64,000 nucleotides of DNA from Macrolepiota albuminosa (taxonomy: Eukaryota > Basidiomycota > Agaricomycetes > Agaricales > Agaricaceae), in contig JAMWFC010000082.1 of the NCBI GenBank assembly GCA_027475525.1, forward strand, positions 1,364,001 through 1,428,000, given 5' to 3'. This document shows positions 41,456 through 52,304 of the stretch, piece by piece (the first letter of the stretch is position 1; every line of letters begins with the position of its first letter). The notes below the pieces were generated by a model that was given only the letters and a program-made list of their open reading frames with translations, did not search any database and had not been told where the DNA came from. The translations under genes and the position numbers were made by a program.

Positions 41456-44400
41456 ACAGTTTGAGTTTGCACCGTCGGTCTTACCGTCAGCTGAAGGGGG
41501 GGGCAGATGGCTCCCCCACTGACCTAAAATGCGCCCCAGTTGGAACAATCACAACAGGCTGTGGGCTTTCCACAGCAGCAGCAACAACCAGTGGCAGGCT
41601 ACCCGCCGCAGCAGCCAGTGATCAGTGGCTACCTGCCACACCAACTCATGCAGGGCAACATCATGCCCCAGAACGCACCTGTGGGCAGCTATCAGCCCCA
41701 ACAACCAGTAGCGGGTGCTTATGCGCCACATCACGCTGAGGGCCAATTCCAGCAACAGGCCTATGGGGGGCTAGTCAGCCCCCAAGCAGCGCCAGGATGG
41801 GGGCAGTTTGCCCCCGCTATGGCAAGAGGGGCTATGGGCGCACATCCTTTGCCCCAGTTTACCACTCCGGCGCACTACTCTGGCATGGGTGGTGTGCCCG
41901 TAATGATGCCGTACTCCCCGGCTTGGATGGGGGCGTGGGGCACAATGCCCCAGTACAATGCCTTGTATGAGGCGACAGCCAAGGGAGGCAGGTCGGCTTC
42001 CCTGTTGACCACAGTACCAGTCAACAATCTAGAGGGGTGCCAAGCACCCCTCGCACAGGCCACCGCGGCCATTGAGACCACAGAAACTCTCAATCCAGAA
42101 CTAAGCACCAGTTCAGCGGCTAATGCGCCGATGGAGAGCCTGGCCAAGCTCTCCTTGCTACAGCGGCTCAAGATGCTGCACCAATCCGAGCCCAGCTCAG
42201 AAGAAGAGTCGCGTCCTTGATGCGACAAAGAAAAAGCACGGGCCATCGAGCCCAGTCTCAATCAGGACTTAGTCCTGGCTACCCTTCTCCAACGCCTGGG
42301 AGACAACAGGTATGATGTACCCGCAGACTCATCGTACCTCCGCGATGCAGAGGTGGTCATCCTCATCAGCCGGATGATGGACGACATGGATCATATGCGC
42401 GCCCAGCGCAAAACTGATCTCCTTGCCCTATTGGCCACTCGTAAGCGGCAGACCACACCCCTGAGTCAGGACACTGACTCCAGCAAAAGGGCACATCGGC
42501 AAGGAGTGGAGGACGCGCCCTCCTACTCGACTCAGTCGAGCGTTGTTGCCCCCGGCTGGGAGGCCGGACTAGGACGGGACATCCTTCCCTATAAAGATGC
42601 CCCTGCTCATCCAGCGCCTTGCCAGCAGCGCATCTGAGGTCGCATCTTTGCGACCATTATCTGTGATATCCACCATGCACTCTGGGGAGCAGAGTTCCAG
42701 GGGCATGAGTACACGCCCCACTGAGGCTAAGGCCTCACAACCCTGAAAAGATCGTCGGGGTAAGCACCCGGAAGGGCACACATATGTCAATGTGCACTTC
42801 CCCGAGAGTGCCCCAGAGGCTAACATCCCCTTCTTACCTGCAATACTGGTAGAGGGCCCGCCAGCCCGATTCCCACGGTGTGTGTGGGCAATGGACCCAC
42901 GATCTGACAAGTCTGTGCTGGAGAGGCAGCCATCCCCGCCCTCCAATGATGATTGGTATGAGGAGCCTGAAGAGGCTCGCATGGAATCTCCTGTGCCGCA
43001 CGAGACGGCAGCACAATGTATGGTGTGCAAACGGCGCAACAGCAATCGACGGGCCAAAATGGACTGTCGGGCGCAGGATAGCACCAAACGAGGAGCTGCC
43101 CTCCTCAAGGACAAAACTGGGCACATCCCTGATGCACTCAGTGTTGTGATCTACCGTGATCACACTGTTGAGCGCCAGAACTCATTCTTTGGCACGGGGT
43201 TATCTCCCCAGTTCTAATAGTCGCCAGTGACCAATACTATCTTCGTCAGGCAAGAAGCCCGCACAGCCAGGTCCTTCAAGGCTGATAAAGAGGGCAACAC
43301 CGCGTCGACACCCCACAACAGTAAGGTGTACCAAGTGGCACCTTGCGGGTTTCTCCACAGTCCTTAAGAAGTCCGCAGGCTTCATGCACTGGTGAACAAC
43401 CAGTTTATGCCGATTCGTCAGCGTCAGTTGGGCTATCTCTTGCTCAACAAATTCAAGCAGGTGGCGCTAAACTGCCACCCTACTGCCCGAGACAGAGCCA
43501 TGTCTCACTTACTCAACGAGGTCCTGTATAGGACCATTGCGGTACCCTTTGCGAGTCCAGAGGAGCGGGAGAACATTCCGCAAATGATTGTGCCAACGCA
43601 GATCTATCGCCGCAAAGAGGGAGGGAGAATTGCCTTCGTCGGCCTTACTCCCCCTGATATGCCCTCCTCTATGGATATCCTGGGACGTCCAACGTATGGA
43701 CTGGTCTGGCCATGGACCGTGCCATGCGCATTCACTGGCGCAGTCTGTTTGGGTTTGCACTTGTACGCGCCCTCAGCGCCAGCCGCCTCCCCAAGACCAC
43801 GGTACACAAGTACCTGGCCTATGTCTTTGCAAGGCCAGGCCTCTACAAGGAGGCTGTGGCCGAGTACGAGGCAGCTACGGGGCAAGTCTTTGTGCCCCTC
43901 CACGTTGATGACCCTAACTTCGAGGCTCAGGCTGTGGACATCCCGGAAGCATCAGCTTCTGTGTTTACCACTTCGGACATGTTACGCGTCCTTCTTCATA
44001 ATCAAATTCTGGTCAGCTGGGCTGACCATGCATACACCTATGGGGTCACCTACTTGGCCCACCTCTTCTTCAGCGACAGCCAGCTCTACAACAAGGCTGC
44101 CGCTATCGACGACGAGAGGCTTCAACACCTCGATCAATATGGGACACCCCAGTCCATTGCTCAGTGGGATGGGTGGCGCGAGGCCACCATTGGCAATTGA
44201 CAACGCCTGATGCTCCAGCAGCAGGACAGTCGTCGTGCTTACGACAACGTGCTCACCAAGAGGATGTACCTCCTTATCAGGCAAGACATTCACACCCACG
44301 AGATCTGGACGCGCCAGTACCTGTCCGACACTGGGGATCTTCCTGATCCCCAACCACCTATCCCGGGGTCGATCATTGACCCCACTCTCACACTGTCCCC

Positions 44401-44572
44401 CCTCCAGGACTATGACGACTCCCTGCCAGTAGCAGGGCCATCGGGCACTTCTTATGAGCCCATACCCAAGGATGAACTCCTCGACTACGACATGGACGAC
44501 ATGACTGCCGATCCATTCCGGGAGCCTGGGGACTCTCCCATTGCCCCCATCCCTGACTTACCAACGGCCTGA
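41397..44572 (+). pseudogene. T6 ORF3, decayed homologue of T1 ORF3
   Basis: It starts at ATG 41397 with a polyglutamine run (CAG/CAA repeats 41428-41460), then a Pro/Gln/Tyr-rich segment (41540-42220), a coiled-coil-like piece (42353-42480) and the conserved helical C-terminal domain (43390-44200). Blocks shared with T1 include H-W-R-S-L-F-G-F-A-L-V-R-A-L, A-R-P-G-L-Y-K-E-A and D-H-A-Y-T-Y-G-V, and G-T-P-Q-S-I-A-Q-W-D-G-W-R-E near 44140. Stops at about 42218, 42603 and 44198 and frame changes break it. It ends at TGA 44570. Conservation in a second copy is the main evidence that ORF3 is a real gene. Confidence 0.8.
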
Positions 44573-44588
44573 CCATTGCCTTATCTCG

Positions 44589-44617
44589 AGACCGTAGCTC
44601 GGTCTGATTGGGGGGTG
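44589..44617 (+). promoter_or_regulatory. T6 hairpin and polypurine tract
   Basis: AGACCG-tagct-CGGTCT at 44589-44605, then GATTGGGGGGTG against the LTR. Same arrangement as at 9973-10002 in T1. Confidence 0.75.
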
Positions 44618-44849
44618 TGTAGCGTAGTCTGCTATGTGGCGTTGGCCACATAGCCTTACTTACTGTATTAGATATTATATTATTATTATAATATAATATT
44701 ATTATTTACTGTACTATAAATACTTTACATGTGCTGCTTACTAAGCAGCTTATCTTTGTTGTACACTACATAGTCAATAGACCAGTCTGGTCTGATTCTG
44801 TTTTGTGTGACTTAAGCTATCACAACACCTATAACTTCGTTACAGAAAA
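44618..44849 (+). repeat. T6 3' LTR and right target duplication
   Basis: 44618-44844 repeats 34222-34448 with three transitions (at the ccg/ctg, accgg/accag and cctgt/cctat positions). gaaaa at 44845-44849 is the right copy of the target duplication. T5 sequence resumes at 44850. Confidence 0.93.
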
Positions 44850-45241
44850 TGACTAGAATTCCTATTCGAGAACCTTGTTGGAAAAGGTCCACAGGAATCC
44901 ATGTGTAGCAAATTGCATACATTTTCTGCTCAACATTCATGATTGTCAAATGGTCGTGCCAGTTGTTTTCCAATTATACATGGAATGCATTGCTCATCTT
45001 CAAAAGGTCCATGATATTGCACACTTGTCACATAACTCTTTGTTAAAACTGCTTTTGTCATATCTTTGGCAAGGTGCCCAAACCTCCTGTGCCACAAATT
45101 TGGAGTACATGTGACTTTCAGAAAAGATGTCAAAATAGGTTCTGATGCAGAAAGGGACTTTGACCCTAGTAACTGGCATAATAAAATTGCAATACAAAAA
45201 AAGTTATCTTTTGTGAACCGTTGCTTGGAGTGATTTCCCAC
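44850..45241 (-). pseudogene. pol: T5 GAG-pre-integrase domain and integrase start
   Basis: Minus strand: L-W-H-R-R-F-G-H-L near 45090 and C-I-P-C-I-I-G-K near 44975 form the HHCC zinc region. After TGA near 44935, H-M-D-S-C-G-P-F-P-T leads into the core, which is interrupted by T6 at 44849. The first catalytic Asp is kept. Confidence 0.8.
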
Positions 45242-45386
45242 CCAGACTTTTCAATATATGTGGGAAAAATAGTGTTGTCGTGCCTTTTTTAAAAGTGAGT
45301 TTCATGTCATTTTCCACTATAGAACCAACAGAAAGCAGATTAATGGGAACACTAGGAGCATGGAAGCAATCTTTCAGAACCAGTAT

Positions 45387-45776
45387 TCACATCTTGCCAT
45401 CGATGTTAGCATGAAACCTGACTTCTCCTCTTGCTAGCATAGTAAGTGTACTGCAATTTGCAGTTCCAACTGGTGTGGCTTGTTCCATATTGTATGTCCA
45501 AAAAAATTTCCTCTCTTTGATTATATGTGTTGTACACCCAGAATCAAAAATTGAGTTGTATTGGTCTGTGATGGTTGCAAACACTACTGGCATCACCAAA
45601 TTTATGAAAGCATGAAAAGATGTTTGACCCTCAGTATCAACCTCAGAATCGTTATAAAGGTGAAAATTGGTACCATTCTCCTCCTCTTTGGCTATTGTAG
45701 ACAGTACAGGATTATCATGATTGTCATCAACAAAACTTGGGGTGGCTGCAATTTGTTCCGTAAATGTGTTCATCAA
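45387..45776 (-). pseudogene. pol: T5 protease
   Basis: Minus strand. N-S-I-F-D-S-G-C-T-T-H-I near 45540 is the copia protease motif (D-S-G-C/A-T/S-x-H), followed by a strand-rich segment (G-E-V-R-F-H-A). No stop in 129 codons. It joins to the pre-integrase segment after a frame change at about 45390. Confidence 0.75.
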
Positions 45777-45971
45777 TGGTTCCTCTGAAATCGCTACATT
45801 TGCCCTTGGTCAACTTGTAGTGTCCTTTGTCCCATCATGTGAAGTGTTTTGTTGTGAGTCAGGCGCAGGATCCAGATGTTGTTATGGAGAAATTGAAGAA
45901 GAATGTGTAGTCAAAGAATGTTTTTGAGGTGTTTGTGTCTTGGTATGTTGTTGGGATCCTGCCAGTCAACG

Positions 45972-47573
45972 TCAGACATCAATATCAATTTCCAATATTG
46001 TATTTGCAAGAGAATAGAAGTCAAAAACTCCATCAGGATTATTATTCCAAAACCGACAAACTTCTTCTCTAAGGACATTGAATGCTTGATGATCCGGTAT
46101 GCCATCCATAAATTGTTGTATCTTCTTATACTGCATAATATCCCATGACATCGTAGATAATTGATTCACCACAATTCTCCAGGATTGGACATAGGTAGGA
46201 ATGGTGTTCACAGCACATGTAAGACAAAAAGTAGAATCCTTGACTTGTTGTGCCAAAGCAGCACTCCCGACACTGAACTATTTCTGCAAAAAGTCCAGTA
46301 AGTCACAGGCTATACATGTAGGAAAATTGAATAGACCTGTGTGAGTAGGAGAAAGAGAATTGAATATCTCTGCTGAAAGCCTTCTAGAGATGATGTAGGA
46401 ACAGACATTATTGTTTTTCCAGAAAAATTCATAAATGTGAGATTCTTCCTGTGTGGTGTGGTGTGGGTAATGTGGTGGGACAACTACATGACAAGTTGGA
46501 TTGAATGGTGAACCTGATGGAGGAAGTGAACAAACATGGCCATTTAAGCTAAGATGATTGATAAGAGCCATGACTGGATTGAACCAAAGTCCTCAATCTG
46601 CCGACAAGTTAAATCTTGGAATAGTTGTAAGTGGAGGTAATTTTATATCTGTATGAATTGCCAGGAGGTTGGGTACATATGCAACAGAAGGAATATACTG
46701 ATAGTTGTAGTCCTGGATTGGAAGATTTGGTACCGGTTCATGCAAGTACTGTGTAGGAGGAGAGAAACTATGTTGTAATCCAGGAGGTTGTTGTGGTGGT
46801 GGAGACCTAACCACAAACTGATGTTGATGAGGGTAAAGGCAGTATGGGTACCTGGTAGTATTGACAAGGCAAAGGCGGTGTGAGTACCTGGTATCAATTC
46901 TCATTTAGAAAATGATTAATGAGTGGTGGACCATGCCGTTGATATGCCATAACATGAGGATGGGTCTGTACTGTAGTAGGAATAGGAAGAAGTGTAGTGT
47001 TGTGCAATGCCAAAGCTGGACAAGATAAAGACAAAAGAGGACAATTTGGAATAAAAGCATTGGGAACAGGCTGATTTAAATTATTTGAAGAAGGTTGAGA
47101 AACTGGAATATGAGGATTTAAAAATACTGATAGAGGTCAAACATGAGTAAAAGGAACAGGAGAAGAGGGAGTAAACATATTTGGAACACACATTGTGGAA
47201 AGTGGACGAGCCAAAGGTTGTCTAGAATGGGAATTGTAATCAAAAGTAGGGGAAGGATTTACAACTCGAACTGGAGTCGGTGTATGGACAGGACATGCTT
47301 GAATAAACAGAGTGGGTGTTGCAGAAGATACATGAGGAAAACAATTGTTCCAATTCACAGAAGCTTATAGAATAAAAGATTGAAAACGTTTAGGCTGACC
47401 CATATGTGTATCAGACACTAAGGTATTTGCCAAATCAGGTAGAATGATGGTTGTATGCAAAGGTAAATCTCAAACAAAACTTGATTGATTTGAATAATTT
47501 GTGAACAAGGAATCGTGAAGAAGACAAAGCCACCTGAGAAGAATTATGATGATGGAAAGGATCAGTCATTGTG
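45972..47573 (-). pseudogene. gag: T5 gag, fragmented
   Basis: Starts near ATG 47571 (M-T-D-P-F-H-H-H) with a Pro/Ser/Tyr-rich N-terminal half broken by many stops. The C-terminal half holds copia Gag-like helices: S-R-R-L-S-A-E-I-F-N-S-L near 46375, S-W-R-I-V-V-N-Q near 46180, and F-M-D-G-I-P near 46110. No CCHC knuckle is visible. Confidence 0.65.
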
Positions 47574-47575
47574 TT

Positions 47576-48093
47576 GACCCTCTAAGAAAATACCAAATGA
47601 TCAAGACCATGTTATATAGATATATGCAGAAAATATCTGTCTTCGGTTACCTAAACAATGTCAGCAATCCCTAAAAAAGGATGCCCATAACCTGCTGGCC
47701 TGATATGAAAGCCTATGGACAGAGTAATAATGCCTCAGAAGTTTGTCTGTGTAAAAGAGAGAGAACAACTTTTATCATACCTATGGACAGAGTAATAACT
47801 AAGTTGTAGGCTATCAGAATTATAATGTCCAGTAAACCAAAATGTGCTCACCACCTCAGAAGTCTGTCTGTATAAAAGAGAGAGAACAACTAAGGCTTAG
47901 AGACACATAAACACAAATTTGTTACTACTATCACATGACCATATTTGTCAGCTGACCAAATATACCATTCTCAGTCAACATTTACTGCTTCTACTCTTTC
48001 AACACTATCTGTTGATACTATTCTCAGCCTCTGAGGTGCTCTGATTCTTTAACTATCATTCAGACAAGTGTGGGCCCTTCAGTACCACTTCTA
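47576..48093. repeat. Likely T5 5' LTR region with internal repeat modules
   Basis: Upstream of T5 gag on the minus strand. Two diverged modules recur: CTATGGACAGAGTAATAA at about 47712 and 47782, and CTCAGAAGT(T/C)TGTCTGT...AAAAGAGAGAGAACAACT at about 47734 and 47856. TTGGTATTTTC next to gag on the minus strand could be the primer site. LTR borders cannot be fixed because no second copy is seen. Confidence 0.4.
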
Positions 48094-48248
48094 TACTGCT
48101 TATATAAGCTGGAGTTTGCCTTTCTGACCTCCAAAGTCTGGAGTTTTCCTGCCTTGTTTGTGCACTTGTTTACTGCTTATATAAGCTGGAGTTTGCCTTT
48201 CTGACCTCCAAAGTCTGGAGTTTTCCTGCCTTGTTTGTGCACTTGTTT
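48094..48248 (+). repeat. Perfect 77-bp tandem duplication no. 5
   Basis: 48094-48170 recurs at 48171-48247 (one further chance match). Noncoding AT-rich sequence. Same period as the other five. Confidence 0.97.
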
Positions 48249-50725
48249 GTTTAGGCAATTTTTGAGTTTTTAAGGTTTTGTTGTACTGTACAGTTGTTTT
48301 CCACACTTCAGAGGCCCCAGAAGCATCCAACCTGGCATAGAAAATTCTTAAACTTGTTCTCTTTGGATCTCCCTCTGCCAGCTGTATGACTGAGCCATAG
48401 CCTCCAGAGGTTGCCCTTACAAGAGGCTGAAAAGTTGGTCATGGAAGTGGTCATGAATGGTGATGATGTCAAGCAAAAATCATGAAGCAAAATGGTGCAA
48501 AACTGTATATCATCAGAAAGTGCTGATCTGGGCAAATCCAACAGTGCTAGAATCATGGCAAATAGTACTATGATGCTGTACCAGCAGTCAGAGACACAAC
48601 ATGCACCAGAAGTCAAAATAAACATTTAATCATAAGGCTAAAAACTGTAAGCCTCCTGGTAGCAGTCTCAACAAATTATATCTCCAAAAACACCCCAATA
48701 AATACACAGACAGTACAGAACAAAAGGCAGGGACCAGCTCAAGCTATCAACTCAACAATAGTCCAACCACTGTTATGGGGAGGGAAAGCATGGAAGCTGG
48801 CAGAGGTGACAAAATGGGATCAAATTGTGATGATCTAGATCAAGATCTGATCTGACAATGCCCAACTTGACATGACTGAAAGGGGAAATGGAAAGAAGCA
48901 TGGAGGGATGTCAAAAGAGATGAATAGAATGGTAGAATATGCATTGAATGGAGGAAGGAAGAGATGAATGGAATGAAATGGTGGCACTGAAACATGCATT
49001 GAATGGAGGAAGAAAGAGATGAATGGAATGGTGGCACTGAAATATGCATCACCAAAGGAAAATGGAACAACAAATTAGGTCAGGAATGCTGGGAGGTCAA
49101 GAGCAAAAAGTTATGTGATCTGGTGGTCTGTGCACTGGAAAATTAGTATAAATAGTCCAAGTAGAGTAGAGAATAACCAGGCATTTGATAGGCAAAGGCT
49201 CAGTGGTTCCCAGGGAAAATTAGTATAAATAGTCCAAGTAGAGTAGAGAATAACCAGGCATTTGATAGGCAAAGGCTCAGTGGTTCCCAGGGAGTGAATC
49301 ACTTAGGCTAGAGTTTGTTGAACACCTCTTATTAGAAGTCTATTGGTAGACAAAGGCTCAGTAGTTTCCAGGGAGTGAACTACTTAGGCTGGAGTTTATT
49401 GAGAACCTTCTTCTGCCCATCAGGATATTTGATATTCTGTGAAGCACCCAATACATCAAGTTTTTATCATCAAGCACCAGTGTAGATTAGAGGAAACTTT
49501 CTAAGACTTCAAGAAAGCCCCAGAACTATCAGTAATACTTACACCAAGTACTACAATAGTGCCACAGTTCACAAGATATTGCTGGTTCATGTTGAGGTCA
49601 ATGATGATGATGATGAGGATGACATTGAGAAAAATCTGTGAAACAAAATGGTACAAGACTAGGTATCATTAAAAAGTGCTGATCAAGGTAAATCCAGCAG
49701 TGCTGAGATCAAGGCAAACAGTGCCACAATATTGCCAATTCATGTTTGGAACACTGATGACAATGATGATGGCAATGTTGAAAGGCATCTGTTGCTTGGA
49801 TTAGTACAAACCCATATATCATTGGAAAGCACCAGTGAATGTGTGTACAATGGCACTGGAATTGAGCAAATCAGTGCACTGGATCTTGAGATATTGTCAA
49901 ATCATTGACAAAATGCAAAGTCAACCATGAAGGATGGGGGAATGGGAATGAGGGACCATAAGTAAGTATGCGATGGGAAGGTCACATTGGCCTCTTGCTC
50001 ACAACATCATGCCAGTATTTTATTAGTGTACTTTATCTTTATTCATCAACCCTCCTCACCCTGTAAATATTTCTAGTACTAGCCAGCTGTCATTTTTTGC
50101 CTCCAGTTGTTAATACACATGGATCACACAATTGCACGACCAGTCCAACACTATCTTCATTTTTTACCTCTTGACTGCAGAGGCATTTTTTCCACTCTGA
50201 CACAGGCTGCTGCTTACAAAGCATCTAGATATTGGAACACTCTTTAGATCACATGACAGCAAAATTGAAGACATTTTTCCCACACATAGTCCACTGCACA
50301 GAAAAACCTCGACCTACTCTAGATCTCGGAATTTCTATTAAGGCATCCATGAGTTTGGCCTGTGTTAGTCTTGTCTCACCAAAGTTTAGATATCTTTTTG
50401 CTTTCATTAATTCAATTGTTTTGTTCCTCATCTTTAATTCATAAAGATAATTACAAAGCATGTTGAAGGAGAACAAAAGATGCAGTTATAATTCTATACA
50501 TTGAATTGCTCATGTATGATGCCGTTGGATCATACCAGAAAAAGTTGGCTTTGACCTCTGTTGGAATAGACTTACCACTGTGGCAGCGGCGTTGGTTACT
50601 TCCCAGTTAATTAAATCTCTCCTTTTTCCCTTTTACCACTCCAGTACAATCAGATTTGATTGTCCTGTATAGTTCCTCAAGCCACACTTTTGGTCTTTCC
50701 ATATGTAGGATTTCTCTTAGAATAG
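48249..50725. repeat. AT-rich intergenic block with diverged repeat copies
   Basis: No gene. At least three diverged copies of one motif occur on the plus strand (AAAATGGT(G/A)CAA...AT(A/C)AT...AAAGTGCTGATC...AA(A)TCCA(A/G)CAGTGCT) at about 48490-48560, 49645-49710 and, weaker, 49795-49860. ATGCATTGAATGGAGGAAG recurs at about 48939 and 48993. A minus-strand frame 48625-48308 looks protein-like, but the same sequence behaves as a dispersed repeat. Probably old transposon remains. Confidence 0.5.
49137..49293 (+). repeat. Perfect 77-bp tandem duplication no. 6
   Basis: Sequence from 49137 recurs exactly at 49214 (80 matching bases, unit 77). A third, diverged piece (AAAGGCTCAGTAGTTTCCAGGGAGTGAA) at about 49342 shows that a real older repeat also exists here. 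Confidence 0.97.
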
Positions 50726-50755
50726 ACCCTCAGTTCATTCCACAGAACTGAGGGT
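50726..50755. repeat. Hairpin ACCCTCAGTTC-8nt-GAACTGAGGGT downstream of F-box gene
   Basis: Perfect 11-bp arms. Part of it recurs at 50838-50859, fused to a second copy (50859-50885) of the 27-bp sequence at 50812-50838. The copied junction touches the stop codon of the F-box gene. Confidence 0.8.
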
Positions 50756-50879
50756 ACGTCCTTTGGTTCACTCGTCACTACAAATACTCATGGTACCTGT
50801 AGACTACATTACTTACTGCGTATTACAGGTCAAACAGAGTTCATTCCACAGAACTGAGGACTACATTACTTACTGCGTA

Positions 50880-52304
50880 TTACAGCCTAATTACTTCCTC
50901 CAACCTGACGCCCAACACCTCACATTCCTCCTTCAAAGGCAACTCCTCGTTTTTCCAGCCGGACGGGAGCTTAATGGCGCGCAGTCTCGGCAGCTTTTTC
51001 ATGCGGACAGCAGTGAGAATATCTTGAATCAGTCGCTCTGTGTTTAATGCAAAATTCCAGCGCGCCAGTACGACAATCCTGAGGTCCAAGTGAGGTTCCA
51101 TGGATTCATACTCCGAGGCAGGAATATCGCTTGACTCGCACACTACCGTCAGTTGCTTCAATTGAGGGAAGAATCGGAAAAAATGGACCAATGGAATGTC
51201 TCCCCCAGTATAGGTGAGATGCGTAACAGTAGTAGGGAAATAACCATAAGTGGCACAGAGGTCTAATCTGTGGCCGAAAAAACAAGTCATCTCAAGATGG
51301 CGCAGGCGCGGAAATCTGAATTGATGAAACCTCTTCAAATCAAGCCCATCAAGGTATAATGAATGTAAAGAGGGAAGAGTATATGGGGGCAGAGAATCAA
51401 ACGGTGGCCATTGAGAATTCTCCTTTGCTGTCTTGAATTCTTCCACAGTCGACGCGTCAAACCAACCAGACATCTCTGAATAGTCCCAATCGTCCACGAA
51501 ACATACCAATCTACGTCGAGTCGTCACCTGACGCTCTTTTGGTTCTTCGTCGTCATACGTATCCGAACGTGGATCAAACTTTGTAACACCACTGATATAG
51601 CATGACTCGAGGCTTGTGAGATAACGCAACATCATCTCCACGCGGTCTGTCCGAATCCCAAAGCCATACAATTCAAGGCGCCGAAGGCTTTTCGACCAAT
51701 ATGTTGCAATAGTCATCCATAAAGCCTTGTGAGTGAGGTGGGGTACATTCACCCCAGGACCCGAGCAAACCATTTGGGCCATTAGTATCTCCAGATTGGG
51801 ACATGCTGGGATCAAACCCCATAAGATATGGCCGCCCTCGTACCAAGCCTCGTCAGCGTAGATGATATGGCCGATGCCCAGATAGAAGTCGAGACGGCGA
51901 CATCTATATCCTCGAGGGATGCGAAACCCTGGAGGTGTTGTTCTGAGGCTTTGAAGGATTATTGGGACATATTCGAAGCGAAATATCATCACGATTTCAT
52001 AGAGATAAAACTCCATGAAATTGTGAAAAGTCTTTGAAACCAAGGAGAGAGAGGTCTTTGTTTTCATGGAATCGTATACAAGTTGAATGACTGCATCACC
52101 GTCTTCAAAAAAGCTAGAGGGGGAAGAGTCGAACGCCTCTGGGACAAGTGTTGCTTGTCGAAGAATGGTGAATAATATCTCGGTCGGAAAGGCCATTTCA
52201 GACTTCGCATTTTCAGCAATCATTGCAGCCGTTTGCAAAACGATAGGCAGGATCCAAATATCGATATTTGTCCCACTCGTGACTTCGTCGACAGTTTTTC
52301 CCAT
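50880..52304 (-). CDS. F-box/leucine-rich-type protein
   Basis: 474 codons in a single exon, from ATG 52304 to TAA 50880. An F-box-like segment lies near residues 38-105 (F-P-T-E-I-L-F-T-I-L-R-Q-A, then S-L-S-L-V-S-K-T-F-H-N-F-M-E-F-Y-L-Y-E). Irregular leucine-rich repeats follow (N-L-E-I-L, S-L-R-R-L-E-L-Y-G, S-L-H-S-L-Y-L-D-G-L, R-L-R-H-L-E-M, Q-L-K-Q-L-T-V). Such proteins bring substrates to SCF ubiquitin ligases; large F-box families are typical of Agaricomycetes. Met 37, just before the F-box, is an alternative start. The stop lies inside a small local duplication (50812-50885), so the 3' end may have been rearranged. The gene is flanked by two similar hairpins. Confidence 0.85.
   Translation of the reverse strand: MGKTVDEVTSGTNIDIWILPIVLQTAAMIAENAKSEMAFPTEILFTILRQATLVPEAFDSSPSSFFEDGDAVIQLVYDSMKTKTSLSLVSKTFHNFMEFYLYEIVMIFRFEYVPIILQSLRTTPPGFRIPRGYRCRRLDFYLGIGHIIYADEAWYEGGHILWGLIPACPNLEILMAQMVCSGPGVNVPHLTHKALWMTIATYWSKSLRRLELYGFGIRTDRVEMMLRYLTSLESCYISGVTKFDPRSDTYDDEEPKERQVTTRRRLVCFVDDWDYSEMSGWFDASTVEEFKTAKENSQWPPFDSLPPYTLPSLHSLYLDGLDLKRFHQFRFPRLRHLEMTCFFGHRLDLCATYGYFPTTVTHLTYTGGDIPLVHFFRFFPQLKQLTVVCESSDIPASEYESMEPHLDLRIVVLARWNFALNTERLIQDILTAVRMKKLPRLRAIKLPSGWKNEELPLKEECEVLGVRLEEVIRL

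Larger units (their letters stand above)
34222..44844 (+). mobile_element. T6: complete but dead relative of T1, nested in T5
   Basis: 10.6 kb with both 227-bp LTRs and a 5-bp target duplication. Internal order is as in T1: gag-protease, UGA, pol, ORF3, hairpin plus polypurine tract. The LTRs differ at only three positions (all transitions), yet gag, pol and ORF3 have many stops, a 7-codon loss at the RT active site and a deleted integrase core. This suggests it was already defective when it moved, and was helped by an intact relative. Confidence 0.93.
33405..47575 (-). mobile_element. T5: Ty1/copia element on minus strand, split by T6
   Basis: Reading leftward: gag (47573-45972), protease (45776-45387), GAG-pre-integrase and integrase start (45241-44850), then after T6 the integrase core and C-terminus (34216-33405). 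This is copia order, with integrase before RT. RT and RNase H are not found to the left, so the element is truncated or its end was lost. Many stops and frame changes are present. The two halves meet at a duplicated gaaaa flanking T6. Confidence 0.85.

Noticed and set aside
41428..41460. CAG/CAA run as a microsatellite of interest
   Set aside because: It encodes the Gln-rich N-terminus of ORF3, a common composition in such regions.
48308..48625. Minus-strand 105-codon ORF as a host gene
   Set aside because: The sequence recurs in diverged form nearby, so a repeat is more likely.
10091..49293. 77-bp repeats as a CRISPR array or satellite
   Set aside because: Each unit has its own sequence, occurs only twice, and has no spacers.
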